From Paraburkholderia sp. (lineage in GTDB: Bacteria > Pseudomonadota > Gammaproteobacteria > Burkholderiales > Burkholderiaceae), in the NCBI GenBank assembly GCA_004322045.1, contig SCRN01000009.1, positions 206,209-270,208 on the forward strand: a stretch of DNA of 64,000 nucleotides. The letters are read 5' to 3'. The translations under genes and the position numbers were made by a program. The notes beneath the pieces are model-generated. The model had not been told where the DNA came from. It searched no databases and saw only the letters and a program-made list of their open reading frames with translations. Positions 25,045 to 33,162 of this stretch are shown piece by piece; within the stretch, counting starts at the first letter, position 1, and every line of letters begins with the position of its first letter.

Positions 25045-25865
25045 AGAGGCAACCCGAAGTGCCCCGGACGCGCGAGAATCGCCCCGACTGAAAATGCGAT
25101 GCAGAGGGCTGGCCACCGGAACAGTCGCGCCACGCGCGACACCACCTCGCTGCGTCTCTGCCGCTCATCGAGCAGTCTGGCGACGCTGTGTTTCAGACCC
25201 TGGGCCTCATCCTCCAGTTCTTCTTGCTTCATTGTCAGGCACTGGAGCACAGGCAATAAGTCAATTTCCACGATGTTCGGAAACTTGGTCATCGAATGAC
25301 TAACAAGTTCGCGTCCCATCAGTTCTTTTGACTCGCCACTCGCCAGTGGATGTGCTTCCTCACTCTCGAACTCGAACACGAGCCCGAATCGCTGGTAGAA
25401 ACGATGACGACGCTCGAGATTGTTTCTTCCATACGACCCCACATGGCTTGCGAGCAACCGGATAGGCATCACCGAGTCATCGGGGGCGACGCGGCGTGCC
25501 CACTTCACGATTTCGTTAAAGCAGAGGCTTCCGATATTCAGGCTGCGCAGGGATTCTTGCTCGACGACTACGAAGCCATTGGTTAGCGTCACCCCGAACG
25601 AACGATGCGCTGACATCTCGCATACTTCCTCTCGAGCGTTCGAATCACCAAATCGGTCGGTGTCGACACAGTACGCGACAAGGTCCATTCGCTCACGCCC
25701 GGTTTCCCCTGATTCCTGCACGCCGACCAAAAGCATGTGATGTCGGTCCCGCTTTTCATCTCGAACGAGGAACAGCCGCCAAGCGAAATCGTGCCTGGAG
25801 TCTTCCTTCCTCATAGGCCACAGCGCTGGCCCCGATGTTGCCCGCGCCATTCGTTTTAGTTCCAT
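25041..25865 (-). CDS. Hypothetical protein with GNAT-like segment and C-terminal membrane anchor, next to KAP NTPase
   Basis: A 274-residue protein. The N-terminal half is alpha/beta (FAWRLFLVRDEKRDRHHMLLVGVQESGETGRERMDLVAYCVD). The segment IRLLASHVGSYGRNNLERRHRFYQRFGLVFEFESEEA resembles the end of a GNAT acetyltransferase fold (NxxRxxFYxRFGF). A coiled coil (MKQEELEDEAQGLKHSVARLLDERQRR) leads into one C-terminal membrane helix (WPALCIAFSVGAIL). It lies 82 bp downstream of the KAP NTPase on the same strand, probably one operon, so both products may sit at the membrane together. The GNAT resemblance is weak. Confidence 0.6.
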   Translation of the reverse strand: MELKRMARATSGPALWPMRKEDSRHDFAWRLFLVRDEKRDRHHMLLVGVQESGETGRERMDLVAYCVDTDRFGDSNAREEVCEMSAHRSFGVTLTNGFVVVEQESLRSLNIGSLCFNEIVKWARRVAPDDSVMPIRLLASHVGSYGRNNLERRHRFYQRFGLVFEFESEEAHPLASGESKELMGRELVSHSMTKFPNIVEIDLLPVLQCLTMKQEELEDEAQGLKHSVARLLDERQRRSEVVSRVARLFRWPALCIAFSVGAILARPGHFGLPL

Positions 25866-25947
25866 TCCAAGGGTTCTGTTAAGCCATGCCCGGCAGCCAG
25901 TCCGCGTGAACTACTTTAGTTGCAGGGCCAAAGCGTTGCCAAGCACT

Positions 25948-28728
25948 TCATGATGGAATTTTCGTTTCCTGTAGCCGTTCGTTCAAGCTGCTGCGCTCGC
26001 CAAACGATGCATTCGGGTCCGCCGTTGCCTCTGCCTGCCGCGCGGCAGCAATAAACTGCTCGCGCAACGTCAGGTCAAAGAGATGTGTGCCAGCAAAAGC
26101 TATCAAACAAGTATCGAAGTCGCCTCGCGCTCGCACGGACCGCAGGAACCGCCTGTTTGCCGCCAGTGCGAGCGCCACAGAGGACGTTGTCAGCCCTCTG
26201 ATGCCCCACCGATTTGCAATCAGCGTTAAAACCTCGAAGGCCTCAAGGTCCGCAAGGACCTCTGCATAGATTTGCGCTTGCTCCGAATTGAGACCGACTC
26301 TACCTTCCATAACCGCCAATACCGCGAGCAATCCAGTTATTACCGCTTGGCTAGGGGTCGATTGCCGCACCTCGAGCACACCGTCGGTAGAGAAGATAAT
26401 GAAGCACGTTAGTGTAGCCAACTTCCAGTCGTTTTTCGGCGTGGAACTGACGTATTCCGCGTATAGAATGCCGCTTTCTGTCAAAGTGCGAAGATATGGC
26501 TTCAACCGCACCCGGTTGAGCCGGAACAACACAGTCAGCGTCGGCAGTAGCGAGCCATTCCCGCCGATGACGGGCACACCTGAAGGGGCGAGGTGCATAT
26601 TGACGACGGCTTCCGCGACTGCGTCAAAAAAATTCTCACGACCATCTTCTAAAGCTTGCTCGAGAACCGCCATTTCAGCGGCTCCAGGAACCTCAGAACG
26701 GAATCGCGCCGTCAACCATTGGAGGCTCACATCATCCCCCCCCGTGCAAGCACAATAAGCCAGAATCCATGACTGCTCGCGTCCTCTCAGCTCTACGCAC
26801 AACCGTGCCCAGAGCTCAGGACCAAGTGGCAGCGTGATTCGCTCGAACCCTTTGACCATCATAGCTTCGCGTACCGACTGGAGTGACAGCGCGCCTTGGA
26901 GCACAGATATCCAGGTTGTCCAGCCATCGGAAATTTGCCTATCCAAGGCGCCCGCCTGGTCCGCCGCCGACCGGTCGATACTTCTCAGCATGTCAACAAT
27001 CAGAGCAGTCGTGTTGTCGCGCGAAACCGATATGTCGAGTAGCGCCTGCAATCCTGGCACCAGATTCACATTGAAGAGCTGCAAGTTCTTGCTCGCGGCC
27101 ATTGTCTCCAGCGCCACGCGGCGGAAGTGAGACGCAGTACCCGGTGATATGAGGTCCTGCTCGACTATAAACGGTCGTAGGGCCCTCACTGCTTGCAGAA
27201 GGCGTGGTTGCTGTCCGTCGAGACCTGCAATGTCTTGGCGAATGTATGTATCGAGAACGTACCCGAACGCGGGGCTTTCTTTAAAGAGCCTGCGTATGGT
27301 TTCGCTATCTGCGCCGTCCATCGCCGCCTCAAGCCGAGGCCGGACTGAAATGTAGGATGCCTCCTCTTTGGTAGAGGCACGGTGGTGCAACATCGCGAAC
27401 GTATCAGCCAGAGAGTCATCGTGTAGGATGCGACTAACCGCTTTCGGCGGCGAACAACTGTCGCTTGTTAAACTGCCCTTTGAAAGAGCGTAGGCCGCCA
27501 AGGTTGAAAGCGCAACTTTGTCGCCCCATTCAAGCTTGAGTACCACGAGTTCGTTTACAAAGGACACGATTCCTCGTGGCGTCAGATTGCTATGTGCGCG
27601 CAGTCCCCTGTCCTCATAGAGACGCAGGATTTCGTCGTAGTCACCAAGCAGGTCGTCTCCGAACGCAGCAACCAGCTTGTCATTAAAGTACTTTTTCCAA
27701 GAGTGCAGCATCGGCGGCGGCAAGTTGAAGCGCAACTGGAAAACCTTTTCAAGAAACGACGGCGAAGCGTCTTGCGTCTCTCCGGTAGCAGGCATACCTG
27801 GGACCGATGACTGTAGCGTCTTGTGCTCGTCCGCCACCGGCACAATAACCCACAACCGCCTAAACCAGTCCATTGGCTTGAACTGCGGGTTGTCCAGGAA
27901 CGAACGCAGGAGTGCCCACACAGCTTTCGTGTCTCCAGAGTCGATGCGGTCTAGGTTATCGACGACGATGACTAGGCTACGGGTTTCGTGACAAAGCGCG
28001 GCTTGCATCAATTCACTGAACGCGTCCTGGAACTCGATAGATGTCGGCTCCGGTTCGTTTCTTTCCTCCACGGCTTCTTCGTTCGGAGTCCGTCGTATGA
28101 TGAAACCCATGACTTCATCCGGCAGCGAGTGAATCAACGCGAAAGCAACAAATCCAATCAACACTGCCAAGGCAAAAAGCGGAGCAGAAGTGAACTCGGC
28201 GAGACGTTTTTCTAGTTCGAGCATCATCGGCGCTACGATGCCAAGCGCCGCGAGCGCGGATAGAGTTACCTTCGCCGAGGGGGAGAAACGCAGGGTGGTC
28301 TTTCGAGACGTTGGTTTCAGTCGTCGACTCAGCACATCCAGCCTGTTTTTCCAGAAGGGGGCGCTTGCCAGCCCCTCTGGTTGCTCGAGCCAGCCCTTGG
28401 CAACAAGCCTTCCAACAAGTGCTGAAAGAAATGCGCGGCGAAGCGGGTCCCCGACATGTACCCATGCGTCGTATTGAAATACAGCGACATCGGTCGGGCC
28501 GGATACGGCCGTGTCCACGGTCGCCGGCTGGACGTTGTCGAAGTACTCGGCGACCATCTTTATGACCGTCGACTTCCCCGCCCCCCAGGTGCCGTCGAGT
28601 CGTATCGTCTGCCCGCCGGGAGATGTCCGAATTACGGTAGCTATGGTGTTTGCAATCTTCGCATGTGCACCGCCCAACTCGTCAACGTTCGACGGCTCGT
28701 CGGTAAGCAGCGTCGGCATTGGACGCAT
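25948..28728 (-). CDS. Membrane KAP-family P-loop NTPase (Tmn-like anti-phage candidate)
   Basis: A 926-residue protein. Walker A GTWGAGKST is at residues 46-54, and two membrane helices (VTLSALAALGIVAPMMLEL; APLFALAVLIGFVAFALIHSL) are inserted at about 165-225. Walker B SLVIVVDNLDRID is near 255, followed by WALLRSFLDNPQF and RLWVIVPVADE. Helices inserted within the P-loop domain define KAP NTPases. The long helical C-terminus resembles a repeat scaffold. A single-gene anti-phage system of this type has been named Tmn. ATG 28728 is preceded by GAGAGAG and is preferred over GTG 28743. Confidence 0.83.
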   Translation of the reverse strand: MRPMPTLLTDEPSNVDELGGAHAKIANTIATVIRTSPGGQTIRLDGTWGAGKSTVIKMVAEYFDNVQPATVDTAVSGPTDVAVFQYDAWVHVGDPLRRAFLSALVGRLVAKGWLEQPEGLASAPFWKNRLDVLSRRLKPTSRKTTLRFSPSAKVTLSALAALGIVAPMMLELEKRLAEFTSAPLFALAVLIGFVAFALIHSLPDEVMGFIIRRTPNEEAVEERNEPEPTSIEFQDAFSELMQAALCHETRSLVIVVDNLDRIDSGDTKAVWALLRSFLDNPQFKPMDWFRRLWVIVPVADEHKTLQSSVPGMPATGETQDASPSFLEKVFQLRFNLPPPMLHSWKKYFNDKLVAAFGDDLLGDYDEILRLYEDRGLRAHSNLTPRGIVSFVNELVVLKLEWGDKVALSTLAAYALSKGSLTSDSCSPPKAVSRILHDDSLADTFAMLHHRASTKEEASYISVRPRLEAAMDGADSETIRRLFKESPAFGYVLDTYIRQDIAGLDGQQPRLLQAVRALRPFIVEQDLISPGTASHFRRVALETMAASKNLQLFNVNLVPGLQALLDISVSRDNTTALIVDMLRSIDRSAADQAGALDRQISDGWTTWISVLQGALSLQSVREAMMVKGFERITLPLGPELWARLCVELRGREQSWILAYCACTGGDDVSLQWLTARFRSEVPGAAEMAVLEQALEDGRENFFDAVAEAVVNMHLAPSGVPVIGGNGSLLPTLTVLFRLNRVRLKPYLRTLTESGILYAEYVSSTPKNDWKLATLTCFIIFSTDGVLEVRQSTPSQAVITGLLAVLAVMEGRVGLNSEQAQIYAEVLADLEAFEVLTLIANRWGIRGLTTSSVALALAANRRFLRSVRARGDFDTCLIAFAGTHLFDLTLREQFIAAARQAEATADPNASFGERSSLNERLQETKIPS

Positions 28729-29041
28729 TGTAGACTCTCTCACTTATGGCATAGTCGGCAGCAAGACGGCCATGTCGCTTCGCCGAAATTGTGGGCTTGC
28801 GACTTTCCCCTTTGCGCCTGGTTCTCCTCGCTGCTCTGTTATTGACCGTCCAGAGCGTGCGACCCGGTTGCCAATATAGCTGTGAGCACCTTCTAGCGTC
28901 CACCGTATCGTTGGCTCGCCTGCTGCCCATGCGGCTTACTGTGTCGACATCAACCAAACTGCCACGACGTCGACAACGCGTTAGTGTTGCAGAACTTCTC
29001 GAAAAGCTGCTGGCTTGACTCGCGACGAAACCGTGCCGCGC
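28729..29041. other. Intergenic region upstream of the KAP gene
   Basis: About 310 bp. It should hold the promoter of the KAP operon on the minus strand. The short ORFs here (75-120 codons) overlap one another in several frames and show no ribosome-binding sites. I see no gene. Confidence 0.45.
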
Positions 29042-29356
29042 TTAACGCCGTGCGCGAAGTACGCGCTCCCCTATCGCGACCAGTGTACCGACCAGTGCCG
29101 TGCGAAGTGACACGTCGTAGTATCTGTCTGCTGTCGACACCTGTTCTAGCTCGCTCGCGGGCAAGCCTCGAATGACTCTGAACTTCCGGCGTAACCACGC
29201 CCAACGCGCTGCGCGAGCAAATAACCTCTCCGCCTTTTGCGGCGTAACAGCAACGATATCGAATTCACGGCCGTCGATGTACCCTGACAGCAGATAACCC
29301 GACGGCCGTTGTGTCACCCACGCGATGTAGCCCCACGAAAAAACCTCGATTGCCAT
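29042..29356 (-). CDS. Hypothetical protein
   Basis: A 104-residue basic protein (MAIEVFSWGYIAWVTQRPSGYLLSGYIDGREFDIVAVTPQKAERLFARAARWAWLRRKFRVIRGLPASELEQVSTADRYYDVSLRTALVGTLVAIGERVLRARR). The internal methionine has AGGAGG a few bases upstream, so it is preferred to the ORF-track start. It is alpha/beta with a possible amphipathic C-terminal helix. No family is recognised. Confidence 0.5.
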   Translation of the reverse strand: MAIEVFSWGYIAWVTQRPSGYLLSGYIDGREFDIVAVTPQKAERLFARAARWAWLRRKFRVIRGLPASELEQVSTADRYYDVSLRTALVGTLVAIGERVLRARR

Positions 29357-30076
29357 GTTTTGCCTCCTAGCGCCGCTGCATACCACAAAGCCTAGAGCGA
29401 TTCGATGCACGACGTCGACAATGGTGTCGTCGCCAACTACCGAAATTGCATCGGGTTCTTGACAGGCATCGCTCCATGAATGCGCATGCGCGCCAAGCCA
29501 TCGACGATGTCCACATCTAATCGCGCCTCCAGAACATCGGACGTGTGACCAGCGTTGCCTCGCGCGACGAAAACGGTAGCCATGTCCGCCTGAGGAATCG
29601 GCCCTAGCTGTGCGACATATTCGCCCGCATCCGTCGCCTAGGAAACGCGGGAGTCAGCAAGTTGTCGTGGTCCAAGACCGAGTGCTACGGCCGCATGCAA
29701 ATAGAATTGTATGAAACTTGGCACCTCGTGCAATTCTATTTGCATGTCCCAATATTTTGCGTTTGCGGCGAGCCAAGACCCGGCCACCGCACGGCGCACG
29801 TTGCGGTGAATACGCATGACGAAGGCGGCGCTCGCACTGAACCAAACGTTTTTGGGGCCACATGCTGGCATCGGCAATCACTTTGCGGGCGGCCTCGCAC
29901 ATGCCAGCGTCGGTGCAATTGGTGCTGGAGCCCATGCGGCGAGCCCTGAGCAAGGGTTGCCAGCCCGGGCTCACCGCCCGCGGATTGAGTGACCACAGGC
30001 CGGTTTGGTCGAATGGCTTAGCGCATTCTCAGACACCGATTTGCACTCTCAATCGGAGGTGCGAAGAATTCGTTGC
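29357..30076. other. Region without a clear gene; contains a strong hairpin
   Basis: About 720 bp. On the minus strand a short open stretch (MATVFVARGNAGHTSDVLEARLDVDIVDGLARMRIHGAMPVKNPMQFR, about 29437-29583) looks coding but lacks a good start. The ORFs between 29638 and 30004 cover a perfect inverted repeat in both directions and are doubtful. The region separates two groups of small genes and may be decayed cargo. Confidence 0.4.
29695..29745. repeat. Perfect 15-bp inverted repeat, 21-nt spacer
   Basis: ATGCAAATAGAATTG at 29695-29709 and CAATTCTATTTGCAT at 29731-29745. This AT-rich dyad is unlike the local composition. There is no T-run, so it is not a typical terminator. Confidence 0.75.
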
Positions 30077-30325
30077 CTAGTCGGGCCAATCGTCGTCGAA
30101 CGCGTCGATACGAGGGTGCAAGCGGTCGCGACCTGTGCCGTCAATGCCCTGCAGATAGTCGTCGTCCGAGCCAATAGCTCGAACCCAGTATGCGCAGCCG
30201 CTCTCGGCTCGCGGCTGGACTTGCCCTTCGTTCTTCAGGCAGATGGCGGACTGCGTGTCGGTCACATTTCCGCCCCAATGCTCACATCCTCGACACGGCC
30301 GAGGCGTGCCGTACGGACCCGACAT
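30077..30325 (-). CDS. Small cysteine-containing hypothetical divergent from SRAP gene
   Basis: An 82-residue protein from ATG 30325 (MSGPYGTPRPCRGCEHWGGNVTDTQSAICLKNEGQVQPRAESGCAYWVRAIGSDDD...). The spacing C-x2-C ... C ... C-x-YWVR suggests a metal-binding knuckle. It is divergent from the SRAP/YedK remnant and its start is about 25 bp from the shared LexA box, so both were probably SOS-regulated. The ORF-track version (110 aa) extends through the LexA box and is rejected. Function is unknown. Confidence 0.65.
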   Translation of the reverse strand: MSGPYGTPRPCRGCEHWGGNVTDTQSAICLKNEGQVQPRAESGCAYWVRAIGSDDDYLQGIDGTGRDRLHPRIDAFDDDWPD

Positions 30326-30347
30326 GCGTGCCTCCGCTTTCCACGAG

Positions 30348-30367
30348 CACTGTATATTCATACAGCT
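30348..30367. promoter_or_regulatory. LexA (SOS) box between divergent genes
   Basis: CACTGTATATTCATACAGCT contains CTGT-ATATTCAT-ACAG, close to the LexA consensus. It lies 43 bp before the SRAP start (ATG 30408) and about 23 bp before the divergent small gene. YedK/SRAP proteins are established SOS-response-associated proteins, so the pairing is coherent. Confidence 0.8.
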
Positions 30368-30407
30368 TTGCGCCATACTATCATGAGGCTGGCGAACGGA
30401 GGCGGCC

Positions 30408-31058
30408 ATGTGCTACTCGCCTCAGATAAAAGCGGACTACGGGCGGTTTGTCAGGACCTTCGGCGCGCGCAGCGGCCTCGAGGAGTTCACCAGGCTTTAT
30501 TGGGAGCGGGAGCAAGGCGCCGCGCATTTGATTCCAAAGGCCGTCGACGCAATGTTCCTCGAGCCGCGAACGGCAGACGAGCAGCGCATCAAAGACATGA
30601 TTGAACGATTCAATCGGTCGCAGGCAACCAAGCTCGAGGAGGAATTGTTCAAGCAACGCACGCGTCTCGCCGACGCCGAGCGGGCGCTACAAGCAGAGGC
30701 GACGAAGGCCGCGGCTGAAAGCAAACGAAGTGCGACCAACAAGGTCGAGAGCCTGCGTCGCAGGTTGGACGACTTACGGCGAACGGAACTGCCGGAACGC
30801 GACGCTCGATTCTTCCCCGGCCATTACGCCCCAATCATCGAAAGGTTCGGGCCGGATTTTCCGCATGGCGCAGCGCGGGTTTGGGGCTCACGGCGCCCGC
30901 CTGGCGGGACTGGATTCAGCGGTTGGCCCGCGAGGGCAGTAGCCGCCACTGTCGTTGACGGCTCAGCAGCCATTGACAGCACGACGCGAGACATGCGCTT
31001 GAAAGCGGGTACCGGGCACCGAGGCAATGGCCAGCGTCGATTCGCTGTTACGGAATAG
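30408..31058 (+). pseudogene. yedK: Truncated SOS response-associated peptidase (SRAP/YedK/HMCES family)
   Basis: It starts MCYSPQIKADYGRFVRTFGA, with Cys2, which in SRAP proteins is exposed after Met removal and cross-links to abasic DNA. A coiled-coil insert typical of the longer Burkholderia form follows (RTRLADAERALQAEATKAAAESKRSATNKVESLRRRLDDL), then RDARFFPGHYAPII. After residue about 144 the sequence stops resembling the family and reads a Gly/Arg-rich unrelated tail to 31058. The Glu and His of the active site are therefore missing. AGGCGG precedes the ATG and a LexA box is upstream. It is probably inactive. Confidence 0.82.
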
Positions 31059-31150
31059 ATGTTAACCGAGCGGTTGGCCGCGATTACGAATCCTGAGCTA
31101 ACATCGAATTCAGTTGATTCGCGACTGTTAGGTTCGCCTTGAAGCGACGT

Positions 31151-32596
31151 CTATCGAAATCCGTGCCGTGCGAGCAGTCTGTCGAAAAACTCTGCAACGC
31201 GGCGCTGTGCTTCCGGACCGACCTGCGGTTTCCCGGCAAGGTCTACGTCCCGGAATTCGTATCCGCCGAAGCGATACACCTCGTAGCCCATCAACCGCAG
31301 ACGCCGGTCTTCCATCGCCATCTCGGCGTAGAGTTGCGCGTTCGCGATGTAGCGCTCGGGTACGCTCTGGTCTTTGACCGCATAGTGATGACGCCCATCT
31401 ATCTCGATGACGATGCGGACCCCTCGCTCAAGCATAAGAAGGAAGTCCATACGCTGCCGCGCCAAGAATTTCTCAGCTCCCCGCTCACGGCGCGTGTATG
31501 GGTCGTAGTGGAGATAGACCTGCGGGAGTAGAGCGGGCAGCCTGTCGCCAAGCCGTTTAGTGAAGCGGTCGTAGTAGCCTTGGAAAATCGCGTACTCACC
31601 GGCCGAGTTTGCGCCGATGACGGACTGGCGCAAGCGCCTGTACAACATCTTTGAGCCCTCGGTGCTGTCTACCCCTTGAGTCTCCGCGTACCAGTCGCGG
31701 AGGTCGCTCCACAACAGCATCCCGGAACTGGGAAGCGGCCGCTCGTACACGAGCACCTTGTCGGCGTGCTTCGTGATTTCGACATCATTGTTCAACGCGT
31801 CGCGGAAGACCAGCTCTGGTTTCTCACCGGTCGATGCGAAAATCAAATTCTTCATGGTCCCGGCGACGCCGGCCTGAGCGAGGACGACTCCGTAAATCGC
31901 GTATCCAGATTCGACAGTGGTCTGCTTAAGCACAAACCCGTCTCGCTTCAAAGCGTCGCTAATAGCCCCGGCCATCTCAGCTTGCTCAGCGTCGCGGCGG
32001 GTCATGGGATGGACGAGTTTCTCAAGGAGCGCGAAGAAGCGAAACTGAGTGCACGTCAACGCACCGCATTGGATGAGCATGTCCTCATTGGACCAATCTG
32101 GGTTGCGGATGTAGTGCTGTTCTATCTGGGTGCTGACACTGGAGTTGTCCAGCCACAACGAGCCGCCCTCGCGTAACGCCGCGGCGCCAAAGACTTCCTC
32201 CAGGCTTTGCAAGACCGGCGAATCGCCAAACAGCAAATCGAACCGATTCAGGACCTTGAGGACGTCGCCGCGCACAAGTTTGCTCACGCGGTGCTGACCA
32301 TGCTCCGTCAGCTCGACAATGGCCTCCATGAGGTCTTCATTCGGATATTTGCGAAGTACCTTGCGTGCAAGCTCGACGAGCGCATCCTCGCCCAAATCGG
32401 CGATTCTCGTGCTGACGTAGGACCTCTTGCTGTTGTGCGCCTCTGTTTCATCGCCCGGGCCAACGGACGGCTGGATGCCCAGCTCCGTGCAGACGCGTGG
32501 AAGCTTGTACGATTTGACCTCGTGCAGAACATCTGGAATCAGCTTCCTTATCGTCTCGAAGGAAACTGCCGGGAGCTTGATGCTCGAACCGACCAT
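31151..32596 (-). CDS. AbiJ-like N-terminus plus Vsr/DUF559-like nuclease domain protein
   Basis: A 481-residue protein. The N-terminal third is helical (FETIRKLIPDVLHEVKSYKLPRVCTELGIQPS ... AHNSKRSYVSTRI) and resembles the AbiJ-type N-terminal domains of abortive-infection proteins. The C-terminal 100 residues are a PD-(D/E)XK-type nuclease of the Vsr/DUF559 class: RMDFLLML ... VRIVIEIDGRHHYA ... MEDRRLRLMGYEVYRFGGYEF. The IEIDGxxH core and the GYEVYRF strand are diagnostic of that fold. No partner gene is adjacent on the same strand. A single-gene phage-defence function is inferred from domains and context. Confidence 0.75.
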   Translation of the reverse strand: MVGSSIKLPAVSFETIRKLIPDVLHEVKSYKLPRVCTELGIQPSVGPGDETEAHNSKRSYVSTRIADLGEDALVELARKVLRKYPNEDLMEAIVELTEHGQHRVSKLVRGDVLKVLNRFDLLFGDSPVLQSLEEVFGAAALREGGSLWLDNSSVSTQIEQHYIRNPDWSNEDMLIQCGALTCTQFRFFALLEKLVHPMTRRDAEQAEMAGAISDALKRDGFVLKQTTVESGYAIYGVVLAQAGVAGTMKNLIFASTGEKPELVFRDALNNDVEITKHADKVLVYERPLPSSGMLLWSDLRDWYAETQGVDSTEGSKMLYRRLRQSVIGANSAGEYAIFQGYYDRFTKRLGDRLPALLPQVYLHYDPYTRRERGAEKFLARQRMDFLLMLERGVRIVIEIDGRHHYAVKDQSVPERYIANAQLYAEMAMEDRRLRLMGYEVYRFGGYEFRDVDLAGKPQVGPEAQRRVAEFFDRLLARHGFR

Positions 32597-32794
32597 GAAA
32601 GATGCCTCCTTGTTTCGCGCTTGCGGGTTGCCTCGCTCGAGGCCTTCGCAAAAGCATGCCTTGCTTCTGCAACAATAACAGCCGGTGCGACAGCGAGGAT
32701 ACAGGCCATGGCATTGGAAGCCGAAGTCGCGTCCCCCCGTCGAGTTGCGTGGCGGCCGCTCGCCGACCAGCGCCTACCTGAATGGAGTCATCGA

Positions 32795-33082
32795 ATGGAA
32801 ATCATCGTTGAGACGTATGTGCCTTACGGCGAGTCTTCGTCGGCCGGCTTACGCGTGAGACCGCTTCCTGGGCAAGGGGTCGACCCTGCGCTTAAAGTCG
32901 AATGCAGTCGGTCCATGCGGCAGCAGTATCCAGCTGGCTCGTTGTTCCGCCTCACGGTGAAGCTGACTGACCGAGAAGGCACACAATTTCTGTACGCTCA
33001 CCATGCCGCGCCGTTCGAGCATGTGAGCCGCGAAGAAGCAAAACGCTTTATTTCGACCATGTTTGGCCGCGTAGCCGGTTAA
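32795..33082 (+). CDS. Conserved hypothetical protein
   Basis: A 95-residue protein (MEIIVETYVPYGESSSAGLRVRPLPGQGVDPALKVECSRSMRQQYPAGSLFRLTVKLTDREGTQFLYAHHAAPFEHVSREEAKRFI...). It resembles a short family frequent in Burkholderia and Ralstonia accessory regions, with GQGxxPxLxVECSxxMRxxYPxGxxF and DREGxxFLYxH. Probably a small all-beta fold. The ORF-track start at 32207 overlaps the nuclease gene on the other strand and is not accepted. It is convergent with the 1,335-residue gene. Confidence 0.65.
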   Translation: MEIIVETYVPYGESSSAGLRVRPLPGQGVDPALKVECSRSMRQQYPAGSLFRLTVKLTDREGTQFLYAHHAAPFEHVSREEAKRFISTMFGRVAG

Positions 33083-33162
33083 AGCGCCTCCATAGGAACA
33101 CAAGAAGCCCAGGACGTTGGGCTCTCGTGGGCGTGGGCACGCGCGCGGGCGGACTCGCACGG

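Noticed and set aside
29638-29974. Overlapping ORFs on both strands around the 15-bp dyad
   Set aside because: Both strands read MQIEL...QFYLH because of the inverted repeat itself, so the similarity between them is an artefact of the palindrome.
32207-33082. 291-codon version of the small plus-strand gene
   Set aside because: The first 195 codons lie opposite the AbiJ-like nuclease gene and show no coding character; only the part from 32795 is retained.
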